Part shown: positions 18,033-27,265 of the stretch, one piece after another | Layout: each line of letters starts with the position of its first letter | Position numbering within the stretch: position 1 is the first letter of the stretch | Source of the DNA: DASRAJ01 sp035638255 | GTDB lineage: Bacteria; Bacteroidota; Bacteroidia; Chitinophagales; UBA10324 | Assembly (NCBI GenBank): GCA_035638255.1 | Contig: DASRAJ010000120.1 | Location: 36,267 to 100,266 of the forward strand | DNA: 64,000 nt | Reading direction: 5' to 3' | Made by a program: the position numbers and the translations under genes | Notes under the pieces: generated by a model | The model's database searches: none | Told to the model about the DNA's origin: nothing | What the model saw: the letters and a program-made list of their open reading frames with translations, nothing else

Positions 18033-19544
18033 ATGAAGTATGCAGTTCTGAAAAACAATCAAACGGTTCCGCTCGAATCTATTCCCGGGTTAGAATATCA
18101 TTCCTTCATGGAGCTCATTGTTTCAACACTGATGAAGGATCCGCAAAATCATTGCGTAAATTATTTTGGTTTCCCATTCCAAAACAAAATCAAACTCATT
18201 TGCTGCATTGCCAATGACGAATCACACACAATTCTTGTTTCGTCGGCTGTTGTTGATGCTCAGCAATCGCTTCCTTCTTTCTCCTCTCACAATCTTGCAT
18301 TTGAAAAATTCGAGAGAGAGATTCATGAGAACTTCGGAGTGAAATATGTTGATCATCCCTGGCTCAAGCCCGTTCACTATCCGTTTAACAGGGCAGATGA
18401 GAAAAGTAAAATCGAAAACTATCCTTTCTTCAAAATTGAAAGTGAAGAATTGCATGAAGTGGGCGTAGGTCCCATTCATGCAGGCGTTATCGAACCCGGG
18501 CATTTCCGCTTTATCTGTAACGGAGAACAAATTCTTCATCTCGAAATTCAATTGGGCTATCAGCACCGGGGTGTTGAAAAATTATTTTTAGAGCGGCATA
18601 GCCTTTTACAGCGAACTGTTCTTGCGGAATCCATTGCCGGAGACACAGTTGCAGGACACACTACTGCATTTGTAAACCTGTGGGAAAATTTGTGTGATTA
18701 TCCCGAAATTATCGGGGCAGAGGAAGATTTACAATTCTCGCGCATGCTTGCATTGGAGTTAGAACGCATCGCCATTCACACAGGTGATTTGAGTGCCGTA
18801 TGTACTGACATTGCCTATCAACTTGGCAGCGCAGTGTTTGGAAGACTGCGAACACCGGTCATCAATTATTTTCAAACCTGGTGCGGCAACCGCCTGGCAA
18901 AAGGATTAATCCGCGCAGGTAAAAACAACTATCCGTTTACCCGAACATTATCGGAACAATTAATAAAACTGTTCGACGGCTACGAGCATGACTTTGATGA
19001 TATGTGTGAAGAACTATTTACGTTGCCAAGCGCCTTAGCCCGACTTGAAAAAACAGGAGTAGTAACAAATGAGCAGGCGGCGATGATCGGAACAGTGGGA
19101 ATGTCGGCAAGAATGAGCGGCATTAACAGGGACATTCGTTCTTCTCATCCGCATGATCTTTATTCTGAACTGAAACATGATCCCATCATTAAACACCACG
19201 GAGATGTCTATTCAAGAGTTCAAATCAGGAAGGAAGAAATAAAGCAATCCATTGGCTACATCCGAACGTTGCTGGAAAAAATTCCTTCCGAAAACAAAAA
19301 TCGAAATGAGTTGTCATCGCCGAAACCAAATTCATTTGCGATTTCATTGGTGGAAGGATGGAGAGGAGAAATTTGTCATTGTGCAATAACAGACGATACA
19401 GGAGAATTGATGTTTTATAAAATAAAAGATCCATCCTTACATAATTGGTTGGCGCTGGCTTTGGCTGTAAGGAATAATGAAATTTCGGATTTCCCAATTT
19501 GCAATAAAAGTTTTGACCTTTCATATTGCGGACATGATTTGTAA
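18033..19544 (+). CDS. hyfG: Large catalytic-type subunit of Ehr complex, no Ni-Fe ligands (HyfG-like)
   Basis: 503 residues, a NuoC-NuoD fusion as in HyfG: the NuoC-like part covers about residues 1-118 ('EKFEREIHENFGVKYVDHPW') and the NuoD-like part the rest ('GPIHAGVIEPGHFRF', 'GYQHRGVEKL'). In a real group 4 [NiFe] hydrogenase two CxxC pairs bind the metal. Here the first site reads 'ESIAGDTVAGHT' (199-210) with no cysteine, and the C-terminal site reads 'SFDLSYCGHDL' (493-503) with one lone Cys not in a CxxC. It therefore cannot hold a Ni-Fe centre. This is the hallmark of Ehr complexes. The substrate is unknown. Confidence 0.9.
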   Translation: MKYAVLKNNQTVPLESIPGLEYHSFMELIVSTLMKDPQNHCVNYFGFPFQNKIKLICCIANDESHTILVSSAVVDAQQSLPSFSSHNLAFEKFEREIHENFGVKYVDHPWLKPVHYPFNRADEKSKIENYPFFKIESEELHEVGVGPIHAGVIEPGHFRFICNGEQILHLEIQLGYQHRGVEKLFLERHSLLQRTVLAESIAGDTVAGHTTAFVNLWENLCDYPEIIGAEEDLQFSRMLALELERIAIHTGDLSAVCTDIAYQLGSAVFGRLRTPVINYFQTWCGNRLAKGLIRAGKNNYPFTRTLSEQLIKLFDGYEHDFDDMCEELFTLPSALARLEKTGVVTNEQAAMIGTVGMSARMSGINRDIRSSHPHDLYSELKHDPIIKHHGDVYSRVQIRKEEIKQSIGYIRTLLEKIPSENKNRNELSSPKPNSFAISLVEGWRGEICHCAITDDTGELMFYKIKDPSLHNWLALALAVRNNEISDFPICNKSFDLSYCGHDL

Positions 19545-19562
19545 AAAGAAATTGAACGGAGA

Positions 19563-20315
19563 ATGTTAGATAACATCAAAATACTTTTTCAGCAGGGCAA
19601 GCAATTCATTCCGGATGTAACCAAAGCGGTGATGCCCGGTATTTTCAGAGGAAGGCCTGAAATCAGCAATGAAGATGTTGACTTAAATGCGCTCGCTGAG
19701 CTTTGTCCGACAGGAGCCATTGCTTCCAATCCGGTGAGTATTGATTTAGGGAAATGTGTTTTTTGTGGTGAGTGTGCCTTTGCGTTTCCAAACAAAATTT
19801 CATTCACGAAGGATTATAAAATAGCAACCAATGATCGGAAAAAATTAATCATTAAGGAAGGAGAAAAGAATTCCATCTCAATCAATCCTGACCTAATCAG
19901 AAAAGAAATCTCAAAATATTTCAGTGGCTCATTGAAGTTGCGGCAAGTATCAGCAGGAGGTGACAACAGTTGTGAACTGGAATTGAATGCTTGCAGCAAT
20001 GTGAACTTTGACATGGGTCGCTTCGGAATTGAGTTTGTTGCCTCACCACGACATGCAGATGGAATTGTAATCACAGGACCCATTACTGAAAACATGTCGG
20101 AGCCACTACAGATTTGTTACGATGCTATTCCTGATCCTAAGATTATTATTCTTGCCGGAACCGATGCCATCAGCGGAGGAATTTTTTCTGAAAGTCCTGC
20201 ATTGAATCGCAGCTTTCTCACCAAATACAAAGTTGACTTGTATGTTCCCGGCAATCCCATTCATCCTCTCACCTTCATCAATGGAGTATTAGAACTGATT
20301 AGAAAAAGAAAGTGA
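19563..20315 (+). CDS. hyfI: Ferredoxin-NuoB fusion subunit of Ehr complex (HyfH/HyfI-like)
   Basis: 250 residues joining two subunits that are separate in hydrogenase 4. The N-terminal part (about 1-80) is HyfH-like and keeps four cysteines for one [4Fe-4S] cluster: Cys48 in 'CPTGAI' and Cys65, Cys68 and Cys71 in 'CVFCGEC'; the partner Cys of a second cluster is Phe. The C-terminal part is NuoB/HyfI-like ('FGIEFVASPRHADGIVITGP', 'YVPGNPIHP'). Of the four N2-cluster cysteines only Cys137 remains; Asp134, Asp201 and Asn231 replace the others. The chain from ferredoxin to the large subunit is thus incomplete. It is the last clear gene of the operon. Confidence 0.88.
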   Translation: MLDNIKILFQQGKQFIPDVTKAVMPGIFRGRPEISNEDVDLNALAELCPTGAIASNPVSIDLGKCVFCGECAFAFPNKISFTKDYKIATNDRKKLIIKEGEKNSISINPDLIRKEISKYFSGSLKLRQVSAGGDNSCELELNACSNVNFDMGRFGIEFVASPRHADGIVITGPITENMSEPLQICYDAIPDPKIIILAGTDAISGGIFSESPALNRSFLTKYKVDLYVPGNPIHPLTFINGVLELIRKRK

Positions 20316-20470
20316 ATGTGACGGCTCTGCATTGCAATGAGTCAAGTACATCCCAAAAATTCGTTGCTGATGCTTTTGGACACTTACTCTCTGAACCTTC
20401 CGAAAGCGAAAAGCTTTTTAAAAATACCGTGGGTTTTGATTCTTACGTTGTGCTGCTCACGAATCGTTAG
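20312..20470 (+). CDS. Possible short ORF after hyfI
   Basis: A frame of about 52 codons from a GTG at 20312 (overlapping the hyfI stop) or 20318 to a TAG at 20468. Its residues look protein-like ('SQKFVADAFGHLLSEPSESE', 'VGFDSYVVLLTNR'). It could be a small protein translated by coupling, or the remnant tail of a lost gene. It has no known family and converges with the protease gene. Confidence 0.25.
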   Translation: MNVTALHCNESSTSQKFVADAFGHLLSEPSESEKLFKNTVGFDSYVVLLTNR

Positions 20471-20487
20471 TAATCACCATAAGTTTT

Positions 20488-23400
20488 CTATTTCCCAATC
20501 ATCACTTTTGTCACGTATATCCTTTCTCCAACCCTCAATTCCAGCAAATAGATTCCTGAATCCAAATCGCTCAAATGAAGGATGAATTCATTGCCGCCAT
20601 CCTGAAGCAGTACGGTTGTAGAGTAAGCAACTTGTCCCAGAAGATTTTTCACCGATATGGCTCCTTCTTCATCAACTGTTGAAGTCATGTCAACTGAGAT
20701 CGTTACATCACCCGAAGTGGGATTGGGATAAACGGTAAGAGAATGCTGCAATACATCTTCGCCCTCGCTGTCAGGTTTGCACGCTTGTACTGTCACCTTG
20801 GTTGCCGCGGAAGCTTTGCTGCAGCCGGTAGCGTTATCAGTGACCACCACTTTATAATTTCCTTTAGCTGTCACCACAAGCGAGCTGTTTGTTGCGCCTG
20901 AAATGTTAACCAAAGATTTCTGCCATTGATAACTCAGGTTGCCTGTATTCGCCTGTAAGGTGATACTGCTGCCGGAACATATAGTTACTGTACCGGAAGG
21001 CGTGATGGTGGCAGTAGGTAAAAGATTTTGCGTGAGCGCAATCGTGTTGGAAGTAATGGTTCCGCATTGATAAGTTACTTTGCATGCATAGTTACCTGAC
21101 TTGGTTGTTGAATACGTCAGCGCCGTAGCCCCGGAGATATTCGTCCCGTTCTTCGTCCATTGATACGTAAATCCCGAGGGCGAGACGGTGAGGGTCATGC
21201 TGGTCCCTTTGCAGATGGATGTACCGGGGGACGTAATGCTCACTGATGGTGCTGAAATTATTGAGATGGTAACGGCAGATGATGTTGATCTGCATCCGTT
21301 CAATGCTACTTCAACCGTGTAATCTCCTGCTTGTGATGCAGAGAATGAACTTGCAGTTGCTCCTTCAATGGCGCCGGAATTTAAAAGCCATTGATAAGTA
21401 AGCCCTCCCCCGGTATTTGCATTAAGCACTACAAAACTTCCTGAGCAAATGGAAGTGGGACCTCCGGGAGTAATGGTAGCGGTAACCTGTGTCACTGTTA
21501 CAGTGACAGCAGAGGAAGTGGCGCTACAGCCGTTCTGGGAAACTACAACAGTATAGTCACCGGCACTTGATGCGATATATGAGCTTGAGGTTGCTCCGCT
21601 GATGGTGCTGCCATTTAATTTCCATTGATATGAAAGGCCGCCCCCTGTATTGGCATTCAGCATGACAGAACTTCCCGGACAAATTGAAACGGAACCTCCG
21701 GGAGTAATGGTGGCGGTGACCTGTGTTACAGTTACAGTGACAGCAGAAGAAGTGGCGCTGCATCCATTTTGTGTAACGACAACAGTATAGTCACCTGCGC
21801 TTGATGCAGTGTAAGAGCTTAAGGTTGCTCCGCTGATGCTGCTCCCATTTAATTTCCATTGATATGAAAGTCCGCCACCGGTATTTGCATTGAGCACAAC
21901 AGAACCTCCTGGGCAAATTGAAGTTGAACCTCCGGGAGTGATGGCTGCAGTAACCTGTATTACCGTGGCGGTCACCGTTGATCGCTGACTGATGCAGGTG
22001 GGCTGCTGCAACTTCCAATCATAAAAATAATAGTAGTAGCCGGAGAGTTGAGCATTATTGCCTGTGATAGAAACAACGCCACTCAGAGTATAGGGATAAG
22101 AAGCTCCTGAAGTATTACGTTGCAAATAGGCAGGGCCACCAATACCGAGATGTAAACCTGTAGCAACAGGGATATCCCAATTCAAAGTAATCACTTGCTC
22201 ACCATCATCCATGTACACCACTTTCGACTTAAGTATTGCATTGGAAGAGTTGCGCAATTCAATGGTACGAACGTCTGCACCTGAAGCAAATACCCGAACC
22301 GACACCAATTTCACTGCAGCCAGGCAGTCGAAGATGAGATAACGGTCGGTAGAGTTGTCGAAACTCGATGAAGAACCTATTGAATTATTCGCGGGGCCTA
22401 CGCCTTGCTGAGAATAAGCAGTAACCGCTTCGACATAATAATTAGTGGTCACATTGAGAGAAGGCGTGACGTAACTTATTCCGGTGTTCACAAAATTTCC
22501 TCCGGCTGCCGCATCGTACCAATTCAAAGTGCCGCCACCTGATGCCTGCAGTGTAACCGATCCGCTGTTGCACACAGATGCGCCCGTGGTAGAAGGTCCT
22601 GCGGATTTGCTGACACTGATGTAATTCGTTTTTGTGAGTGCGTTGCTGCCGCTGGCATTTGTTGCCGTAAGAGTCACTGAGTAAGTGCCGCTTGTTGCAT
22701 ACGTGTGAGAAGGATTCTGTGATGAAGAAGTAAATCCATCTCCGAAATTCCATTGCCATGATGTGGGAACATTCAACGATTGATCCGTGAAGCTGATGAT
22801 TCCGGAACAGGTGCTCGTGTAGTCCGATGTAAAAGCAGCCACCGGTGCAACGCTTGCATTAGAACATTGCCAGTGGATCTCATAGCCGGAAAAAGTGAGT
22901 CCCGGATCGGAGTATTGCCCGATGGTAACGGAAGGGCCACTCGAAACTATAAGAGCAGGAAGATAGTTTCCGGTAAGTGTTGCAATCACCGGTGAGGCAT
23001 CTGAAGGTCCGTCGAACACGTACAGAAAATCGTATCCCGATTCCATGTTGAATGAAGTAAAACTCAGCTGAACGTTTGATGCACCTGTAGGTGAGATAGT
23101 AATCTGTGAAGCCGTGTTGTCCTGGTAGTTGCCTGAAGGACCCCCGCTATCATACAGAACTCCTGCGCAAGCTGTTTGTGTTTGACCGTATCCGTTCTGT
23201 GGCATAGTAACAGTACATGCGTTGCTTGCACTGATATTGATGTAATTATTCAGCGTGATCGAATCAGTGCCGCAAGATGAGCTTGCCACCAATTTCACGG
23301 TGTATACTCCGTAGTTTTGATACGTATGCGTCGGGTTTGCGAGTGTGCTTGTTCCCCCGTCTCCAAAACTCCAGTTGAACGTGCCGGCATTCGTGCTGGT

Positions 23401-25146
23401 GTTGGTGAATGCTACTGTTGTGGGTGCAGAACAGAACACTGTCGGGTTTGCATAAAACCCTGCTGTTACGGTTGCAGTGTAGGCAGCACCCACTCCCACT
23501 GCATTCCAGGCATTGGTCACCACCTGCACCTCATTCGAGCAACCGCCATAGAGATCAGTCGCAGCCTGAATTGTGTATTGACGTGCAAGACTGTAATTTG
23601 TGGATGGAGTAAAATAGACGGTGTTTGCTCGGAATAAAATCGCCTGCGCCTCAGCGATGGTGATGCCGCCAATGGTGTAGCTAACATTGTTGTCATTCGT
23701 TCCTGCTTCTCCCACACTTACAATGTAGAACCAATGATTCATAACACTGCTGTTAGTATGCACACCACCATTGTCACTGCTTCCTGAGTACCAGTATGTC
23801 CCAAGATAAGTGTCAGGGTCGCCATAAGAATGAGGATCAGACATAGAACGAAAACCACCACCTCCGATTTCTTCACCAACAAGCCAGGATGCTGTTCCGG
23901 GTTTCTTCCAGAATTCCATGGCATTTCCCATGCAATCACTAAACGATTCATTGAGGGCACCCGATTCGTAAGAGTAGGTTAGATTGGAAGTGAATTCAGT
24001 AAGTCCGTGTGAAATCTCATGTCCGCAAATGTCCATTGTGGTCAGCGGAGTATAGCCGGCACTGCCATCACCATACGTCATTTCGCTTCCATCCCAAAAT
24101 GCATTCAGGTAACTGGTGCTGTAATGCACATAGCTTTTGAGCTTAAAACCATTTCCATCAATACTGTTTCTGCCGAAGAATGACTGATAGAAATCATAGA
24201 CTGCTTCAGCACCCCAATGGGCATCGGTCGCGTATTGATCCTGGTTTCCGTTCACATTGTTCCAGTAGTTATCCGCATCGGTGAAATCAGCAGCACCTGA
24301 ATAATTGCTGGTAGAATGATTGAGATTGTATGTTTCAATTCCGAGGCCTCTACCTGCTTCACGCAGGCGATAGCTTCCATTGAAGCTGTCGGCAGTAATG
24401 GATTGAGTGCCGCTGTATGCAGTGATCGCTGTTCCAACCACGTCAGAATTTTCAATCCTATCCTGTGTGTGAATAACATCACCGCTGCCTGCATCCACAT
24501 ATACATACTTGCGCGAGAGCGGTTCAACAGAAAATATGTCGAAGCGGTAAGTGAGTCGAAAGCTTTCGGCGTCCATGATTCCGTTCACCGGCGCATACAT
24601 AAGTTCTCCCTTAGGAAACCAGGTTGCATCAGGTTTGTGTGTTTCTTCTCTCAGCATTTTTTCTTCGTCAGGAATCTGCCAGCGATAACGGGATGCAGGC
24701 ATTACCGCCAACGCTTTGTCGAGTGCTGCTGATTCGGACACGTGCGCCACCGCCGGTGAGAGATGATCGAAAAATAAACCGTTCATCGTTTCAATCTTTC
24801 CGTTGCGGACATGAACGATGTACATTGTTCCTTCCACAGGAATGCCATCAAAAGTTTGCTGGTAGCGATAGTGGGTGAAACCAAGCCTGTCGGTTTCGGC
24901 CTTCATTAATTTTATTCCGAAGTGTCCTGAGGATTTATAATGTTGCTTCAAAAAAATTTCAAACGACTTAAAATCCATTTCGCTGCCGCGCCGGAATTTC
25001 ATCAACTGAGGAATGGAGGTTCCCGGTTGCATAATCATTTGCTCACTGCCGGCAACTACCTGTTGTGACTTTGCGTCATTGGATTCCTGCGCCGATGAGA
25101 AGAAGCAAAGAAGTATCAGCGCGATGATGGGTAAAAAGATTTTCAT
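20488..25146 (-). CDS. Secreted M4-family (thermolysin-like) metalloprotease with PKD/Ig repeats and T9SS domain
   Basis: 1552 residues from the ATG at 25146, chosen because it starts a good signal peptide (MKIFLPIIALILLCFFSSAQ); an upstream ATG adds 30 non-signal residues. An FTP-type propeptide (about 60-190) precedes the peptidase domain. The zinc site is complete: HEISH at about residue 375, with the third ligand Glu in 'GALNESFSDCMG', and a downstream 'NSSVMNHWFY' supplying the active-site His. Then come two PKD domains with a CUB-like module between them, a 'choice-of-anchor' module, five or six Ig-like repeats and a T9SS sorting domain ('YPNPTSGDVTIS', 'LDSGIYLLELRV'). It should be a surface or released endopeptidase that digests protein outside the cell. 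Confidence 0.93.
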   Translation of the reverse strand: MKIFLPIIALILLCFFSSAQESNDAKSQQVVAGSEQMIMQPGTSIPQLMKFRRGSEMDFKSFEIFLKQHYKSSGHFGIKLMKAETDRLGFTHYRYQQTFDGIPVEGTMYIVHVRNGKIETMNGLFFDHLSPAVAHVSESAALDKALAVMPASRYRWQIPDEEKMLREETHKPDATWFPKGELMYAPVNGIMDAESFRLTYRFDIFSVEPLSRKYVYVDAGSGDVIHTQDRIENSDVVGTAITAYSGTQSITADSFNGSYRLREAGRGLGIETYNLNHSTSNYSGAADFTDADNYWNNVNGNQDQYATDAHWGAEAVYDFYQSFFGRNSIDGNGFKLKSYVHYSTSYLNAFWDGSEMTYGDGSAGYTPLTTMDICGHEISHGLTEFTSNLTYSYESGALNESFSDCMGNAMEFWKKPGTASWLVGEEIGGGGFRSMSDPHSYGDPDTYLGTYWYSGSSDNGGVHTNSSVMNHWFYIVSVGEAGTNDNNVSYTIGGITIAEAQAILFRANTVYFTPSTNYSLARQYTIQAATDLYGGCSNEVQVVTNAWNAVGVGAAYTATVTAGFYANPTVFCSAPTTVAFTNTSTNAGTFNWSFGDGGTSTLANPTHTYQNYGVYTVKLVASSSCGTDSITLNNYINISASNACTVTMPQNGYGQTQTACAGVLYDSGGPSGNYQDNTASQITISPTGASNVQLSFTSFNMESGYDFLYVFDGPSDASPVIATLTGNYLPALIVSSGPSVTIGQYSDPGLTFSGYEIHWQCSNASVAPVAAFTSDYTSTCSGIISFTDQSLNVPTSWQWNFGDGFTSSSQNPSHTYATSGTYSVTLTATNASGSNALTKTNYISVSKSAGPSTTGASVCNSGSVTLQASGGGTLNWYDAAAGGNFVNTGISYVTPSLNVTTNYYVEAVTAYSQQGVGPANNSIGSSSSFDNSTDRYLIFDCLAAVKLVSVRVFASGADVRTIELRNSSNAILKSKVVYMDDGEQVITLNWDIPVATGLHLGIGGPAYLQRNTSGASYPYTLSGVVSITGNNAQLSGYYYYFYDWKLQQPTCISQRSTVTATVIQVTAAITPGGSTSICPGGSVVLNANTGGGLSYQWKLNGSSISGATLSSYTASSAGDYTVVVTQNGCSATSSAVTVTVTQVTATITPGGSVSICPGSSVMLNANTGGGLSYQWKLNGSTISGATSSSYIASSAGDYTVVVSQNGCSATSSAVTVTVTQVTATITPGGPTSICSGSFVVLNANTGGGLTYQWLLNSGAIEGATASSFSASQAGDYTVEVALNGCRSTSSAVTISIISAPSVSITSPGTSICKGTSMTLTVSPSGFTYQWTKNGTNISGATALTYSTTKSGNYACKVTYQCGTITSNTIALTQNLLPTATITPSGTVTICSGSSITLQANTGNLSYQWQKSLVNISGATNSSLVVTAKGNYKVVVTDNATGCSKASAATKVTVQACKPDSEGEDVLQHSLTVYPNPTSGDVTISVDMTSTVDEEGAISVKNLLGQVAYSTTVLLQDGGNEFILHLSDLDSGIYLLELRVGERIYVTKVMIGK
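21482..21949. repeat. 234-bp in-frame tandem repeat in the protease gene
   Basis: Two consecutive units (21482-21715 and 21716-21949) are very similar at DNA level. Each encodes one 78-residue Ig-like module with 'SICPGSSVMLNANTGGGLSY' and 'NGCSATSSAVTVTVTQVT' text; a more diverged unit precedes them in the DNA. The exact 78-codon period and the high identity point to recent unequal recombination. Confidence 0.8.
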
Positions 25147-25401
25147 TGGAAAAGGATTTTGTGGTTCAGAAAATGTGTGGACTAAAATTAGTGCATTTAA
25201 AGAAGGTAAATGCAGCAATGGTAATAATCGCTGCAACCTACTTGCATCTGGTTATGTGAAGGTGATGCAACATTTCCATTTTCAATTTATCATGAATGAC
25301 GAACAAGGAAATAAGAATGCTGAAGCAGTATTCAGGAATTGAAAGATCAATTTTGCAAACAGCCCACGGGAGTATGAGAACTAACCGCATTGCCAACAGA
25401 A

Positions 25402-26148
25402 TCACTTTCTGTCCACCACCATCCTCTTTGTCATAGAATGTTCGCCGTCACTCACCATGTAGAAATAAATTCCGGGAGAGAATCGTGAGGCATCAATACT
25501 CAGAGTGTTGAATCCTTTCTTTCCAACAACCGTCTGCTTTGATATTTCATTGCCCACGAGATTGGAAATTTTAATGGAGAGATTTCCGGCGTGTTCGAGG
25601 TTTACATAAATGTCTGCTTTGGTTACTATCGGGTTCGGTAAATTTTGCGACACGTCAAATTTTGTTTGACTCACCGGGGCAATACCGATGGGATAGTTTA
25701 CGACGATGCGATAGCCAGTGGTAGAAAACGGCACAAAGGCATTCGGTGTGATGTACACATTGGTTGCGATCGTGAGATCGTAAGTTCCTATTGTCGTCGG
25801 TGTCCCCTTTATGCTCACGCAGCCAACAGAGTCAGCATGAAAGGAACAACCCGGTGGATTACACTGAAAGTAAAAAGGCACTGAAGCAGGAATGGTGCTC
25901 AAGCCATCTACATTCGTCAATACCACATGATCAATAGGAATAGATCCTCCGTTATAGCTTGCACTGGTTGGAGTTTTGAATTGCACCACTGCGTCATATT
26001 GCGAGCTGACATACGCTGGCGGCAGATTGACGATGGTGTCAGGGCTTATTCCATGAGTAGTGTCAGTCCACATGGGTATGCAGGCCTGCGAATAAGCTGT
26101 TAAAAAACCAATTGTGAGAAAAATGAGGCAGAGACAAAATCTTTTCAT
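25402..26148 (-). CDS. Secreted T9SS protein, paralogue of 50700-51476
   Basis: 248 residues with a signal peptide (ends TAYSQ) and a T9SS sorting domain (about 170-248, 'LPNPIVTKADIYVNL', 'FSPGIYFYMVSDG'). The middle domain (20-165) has the pattern 'ACxP..DT..GI.PDT', 'GLS..P....Y.CNPPGCSF' and 'GC.SI.GTPT..GTYDLTI', which looks like an Ig-like 'putative Ig' fold with paired cysteines. The same pattern, in the same order, occurs in the protein at 50700-51476. Function unknown. It stands alone, upstream of and parallel to the M4 protease. Confidence 0.8.
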   Translation of the reverse strand: MKRFCLCLIFLTIGFLTAYSQACIPMWTDTTHGISPDTIVNLPPAYVSSQYDAVVQFKTPTSASYNGGSIPIDHVVLTNVDGLSTIPASVPFYFQCNPPGCSFHADSVGCVSIKGTPTTIGTYDLTIATNVYITPNAFVPFSTTGYRIVVNYPIGIAPVSQTKFDVSQNLPNPIVTKADIYVNLEHAGNLSIKISNLVGNEISKQTVVGKKGFNTLSIDASRFSPGIYFYMVSDGEHSMTKRMVVDRK

Positions 26149-26494
26149 CGAAAGAGATTTGTCGTAAAAGTAATTGCTTTCTTCATTGGTGGATACTCAT
26201 TGCTGAAGAATTCTCAACAGCATACGCTCGTATTGTACCTCACCGTTTCAAAGCGTAACTTTGAAATACCAATCAGTTCATGTCCGCTAAAAACTCATTA
26301 TGGTAATTGGTGAGCTTAACACCTGTTGCGTCGGTGATACGGGGAACCTTGCTGACGGTTATTGGTCCTAAGTGGTGTGTTATACCATGGTGTTGCTTAT
26401 CGGAGTTGAGAAGGTTTTGAAGGAAACCAGGACACCGATAGTATTTAAAGTTGCCATCGTACCGAATCAATTTGATAATCTGAATTTTTTTCGA
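26149..26494. other. Intergenic stretch without recognisable features
   Basis: About 345 bp between two divergent genes. It presumably holds both promoters, but I see no clear TTG/TAnnTTTG pair, no RNA gene and no strong repeat. An in-frame ATG at 26372 would extend the TPR protein upstream, but without a signal peptide. Confidence 0.5.
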
Positions 26495-27253
26495 ATGAAG
26501 TTTTTTTCACTGATCCTCTTCTTAATACTATCCGGGTTTGTGGGTGCGCAATCAACACAGGTGTCAACATTAATTGCAGAGGCAAAATCTCTTGATGCTT
26601 CAGCACGTGAAGAAGAATCGTTGCAAAAATTTCTTCAGGTGCTTCATCTCGATCCAGGCAATTATGAAGCAACCTGGAACGCCAGCTTCCTCTATGCGCG
26701 GATCGGAAACCGTTTGAAGGATACTGAAAAGAAGAAACAATATTTCATCACTGCAAAACAATATGCGGACAAAGCACTTTTATTAAATCCGAATGACGCA
26801 GAATCAAATTACGTGATGGCCGTGGCTATGGGAAGAATAGCATTAATTTCTCCCACGAAAGAAAAAGTTGCCGCATCACGCGAGATTAAAAAATACGCCG
26901 GGCTTGCCATTCAATTTAACCCCAACCACGCTGGCGCCTGGTATGTGCTCGGGAAATGGAATTATGAAGTTGCCAACTTAAACTGGGCGGAGAAGGCGGC
27001 CGCGAATCTTTTGTTCGGTGGAATTCCTGAGGGTTCACTGGATGAAGCAATCAGGGATTATCTCAAAGCAATTAAATTCAATCCCGATTACATTTTGTAT
27101 TACTACGATCTTGCCAAAGCTCTTGAGCAGAAAGAATATTATGATGAAGAAATTCGGGTACTCAACCAGGCACTCACTTTAAAACCAAAAACAGAAGATG
27201 ATCCTTCCATCCTCATCAAGTGCAAAGAGTTGCTTGATGAAGTGAAGAAGTAA
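26495..27253 (+). CDS. Secreted TPR-repeat protein
   Basis: 252 residues from the ATG at 26495, chosen because it begins a signal peptide (MKFFSLILFLILSGFVGAQ). Four or five TPR-like helix pairs cover the rest ('KFLQVLHLDPGNYEATWNAS', 'ADKALLLNPNDAESNYVMAV', 'AGLAIQFNPNHAGAWYVLG', 'YLKAIKFNPDYILYYYDLA'). The overall pattern resembles the bacterial relatives of regulator-of-microtubule-dynamics proteins. It is probably a periplasmic scaffold. It lies 12 bp before the TraB-family gene, so the two may be co-transcribed. Confidence 0.8.
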   Translation: MKFFSLILFLILSGFVGAQSTQVSTLIAEAKSLDASAREEESLQKFLQVLHLDPGNYEATWNASFLYARIGNRLKDTEKKKQYFITAKQYADKALLLNPNDAESNYVMAVAMGRIALISPTKEKVAASREIKKYAGLAIQFNPNHAGAWYVLGKWNYEVANLNWAEKAAANLLFGGIPEGSLDEAIRDYLKAIKFNPDYILYYYDLAKALEQKEYYDEEIRVLNQALTLKPKTEDDPSILIKCKELLDEVKK

Positions 27254-27265
27254 TAGTTTCACTGG

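Noticed and set aside
10434..20315. First reading as a functional [NiFe] hydrogenase 4
   Set aside because: No CxxC pair in the large subunit and no hyp maturation genes nearby, so Ehr is the better call.
20337..20585. 82-codon frame after hyfI
   Set aside because: Runs into the protease gene on the other strand, and a different frame (20312-20470) has more protein-like composition.
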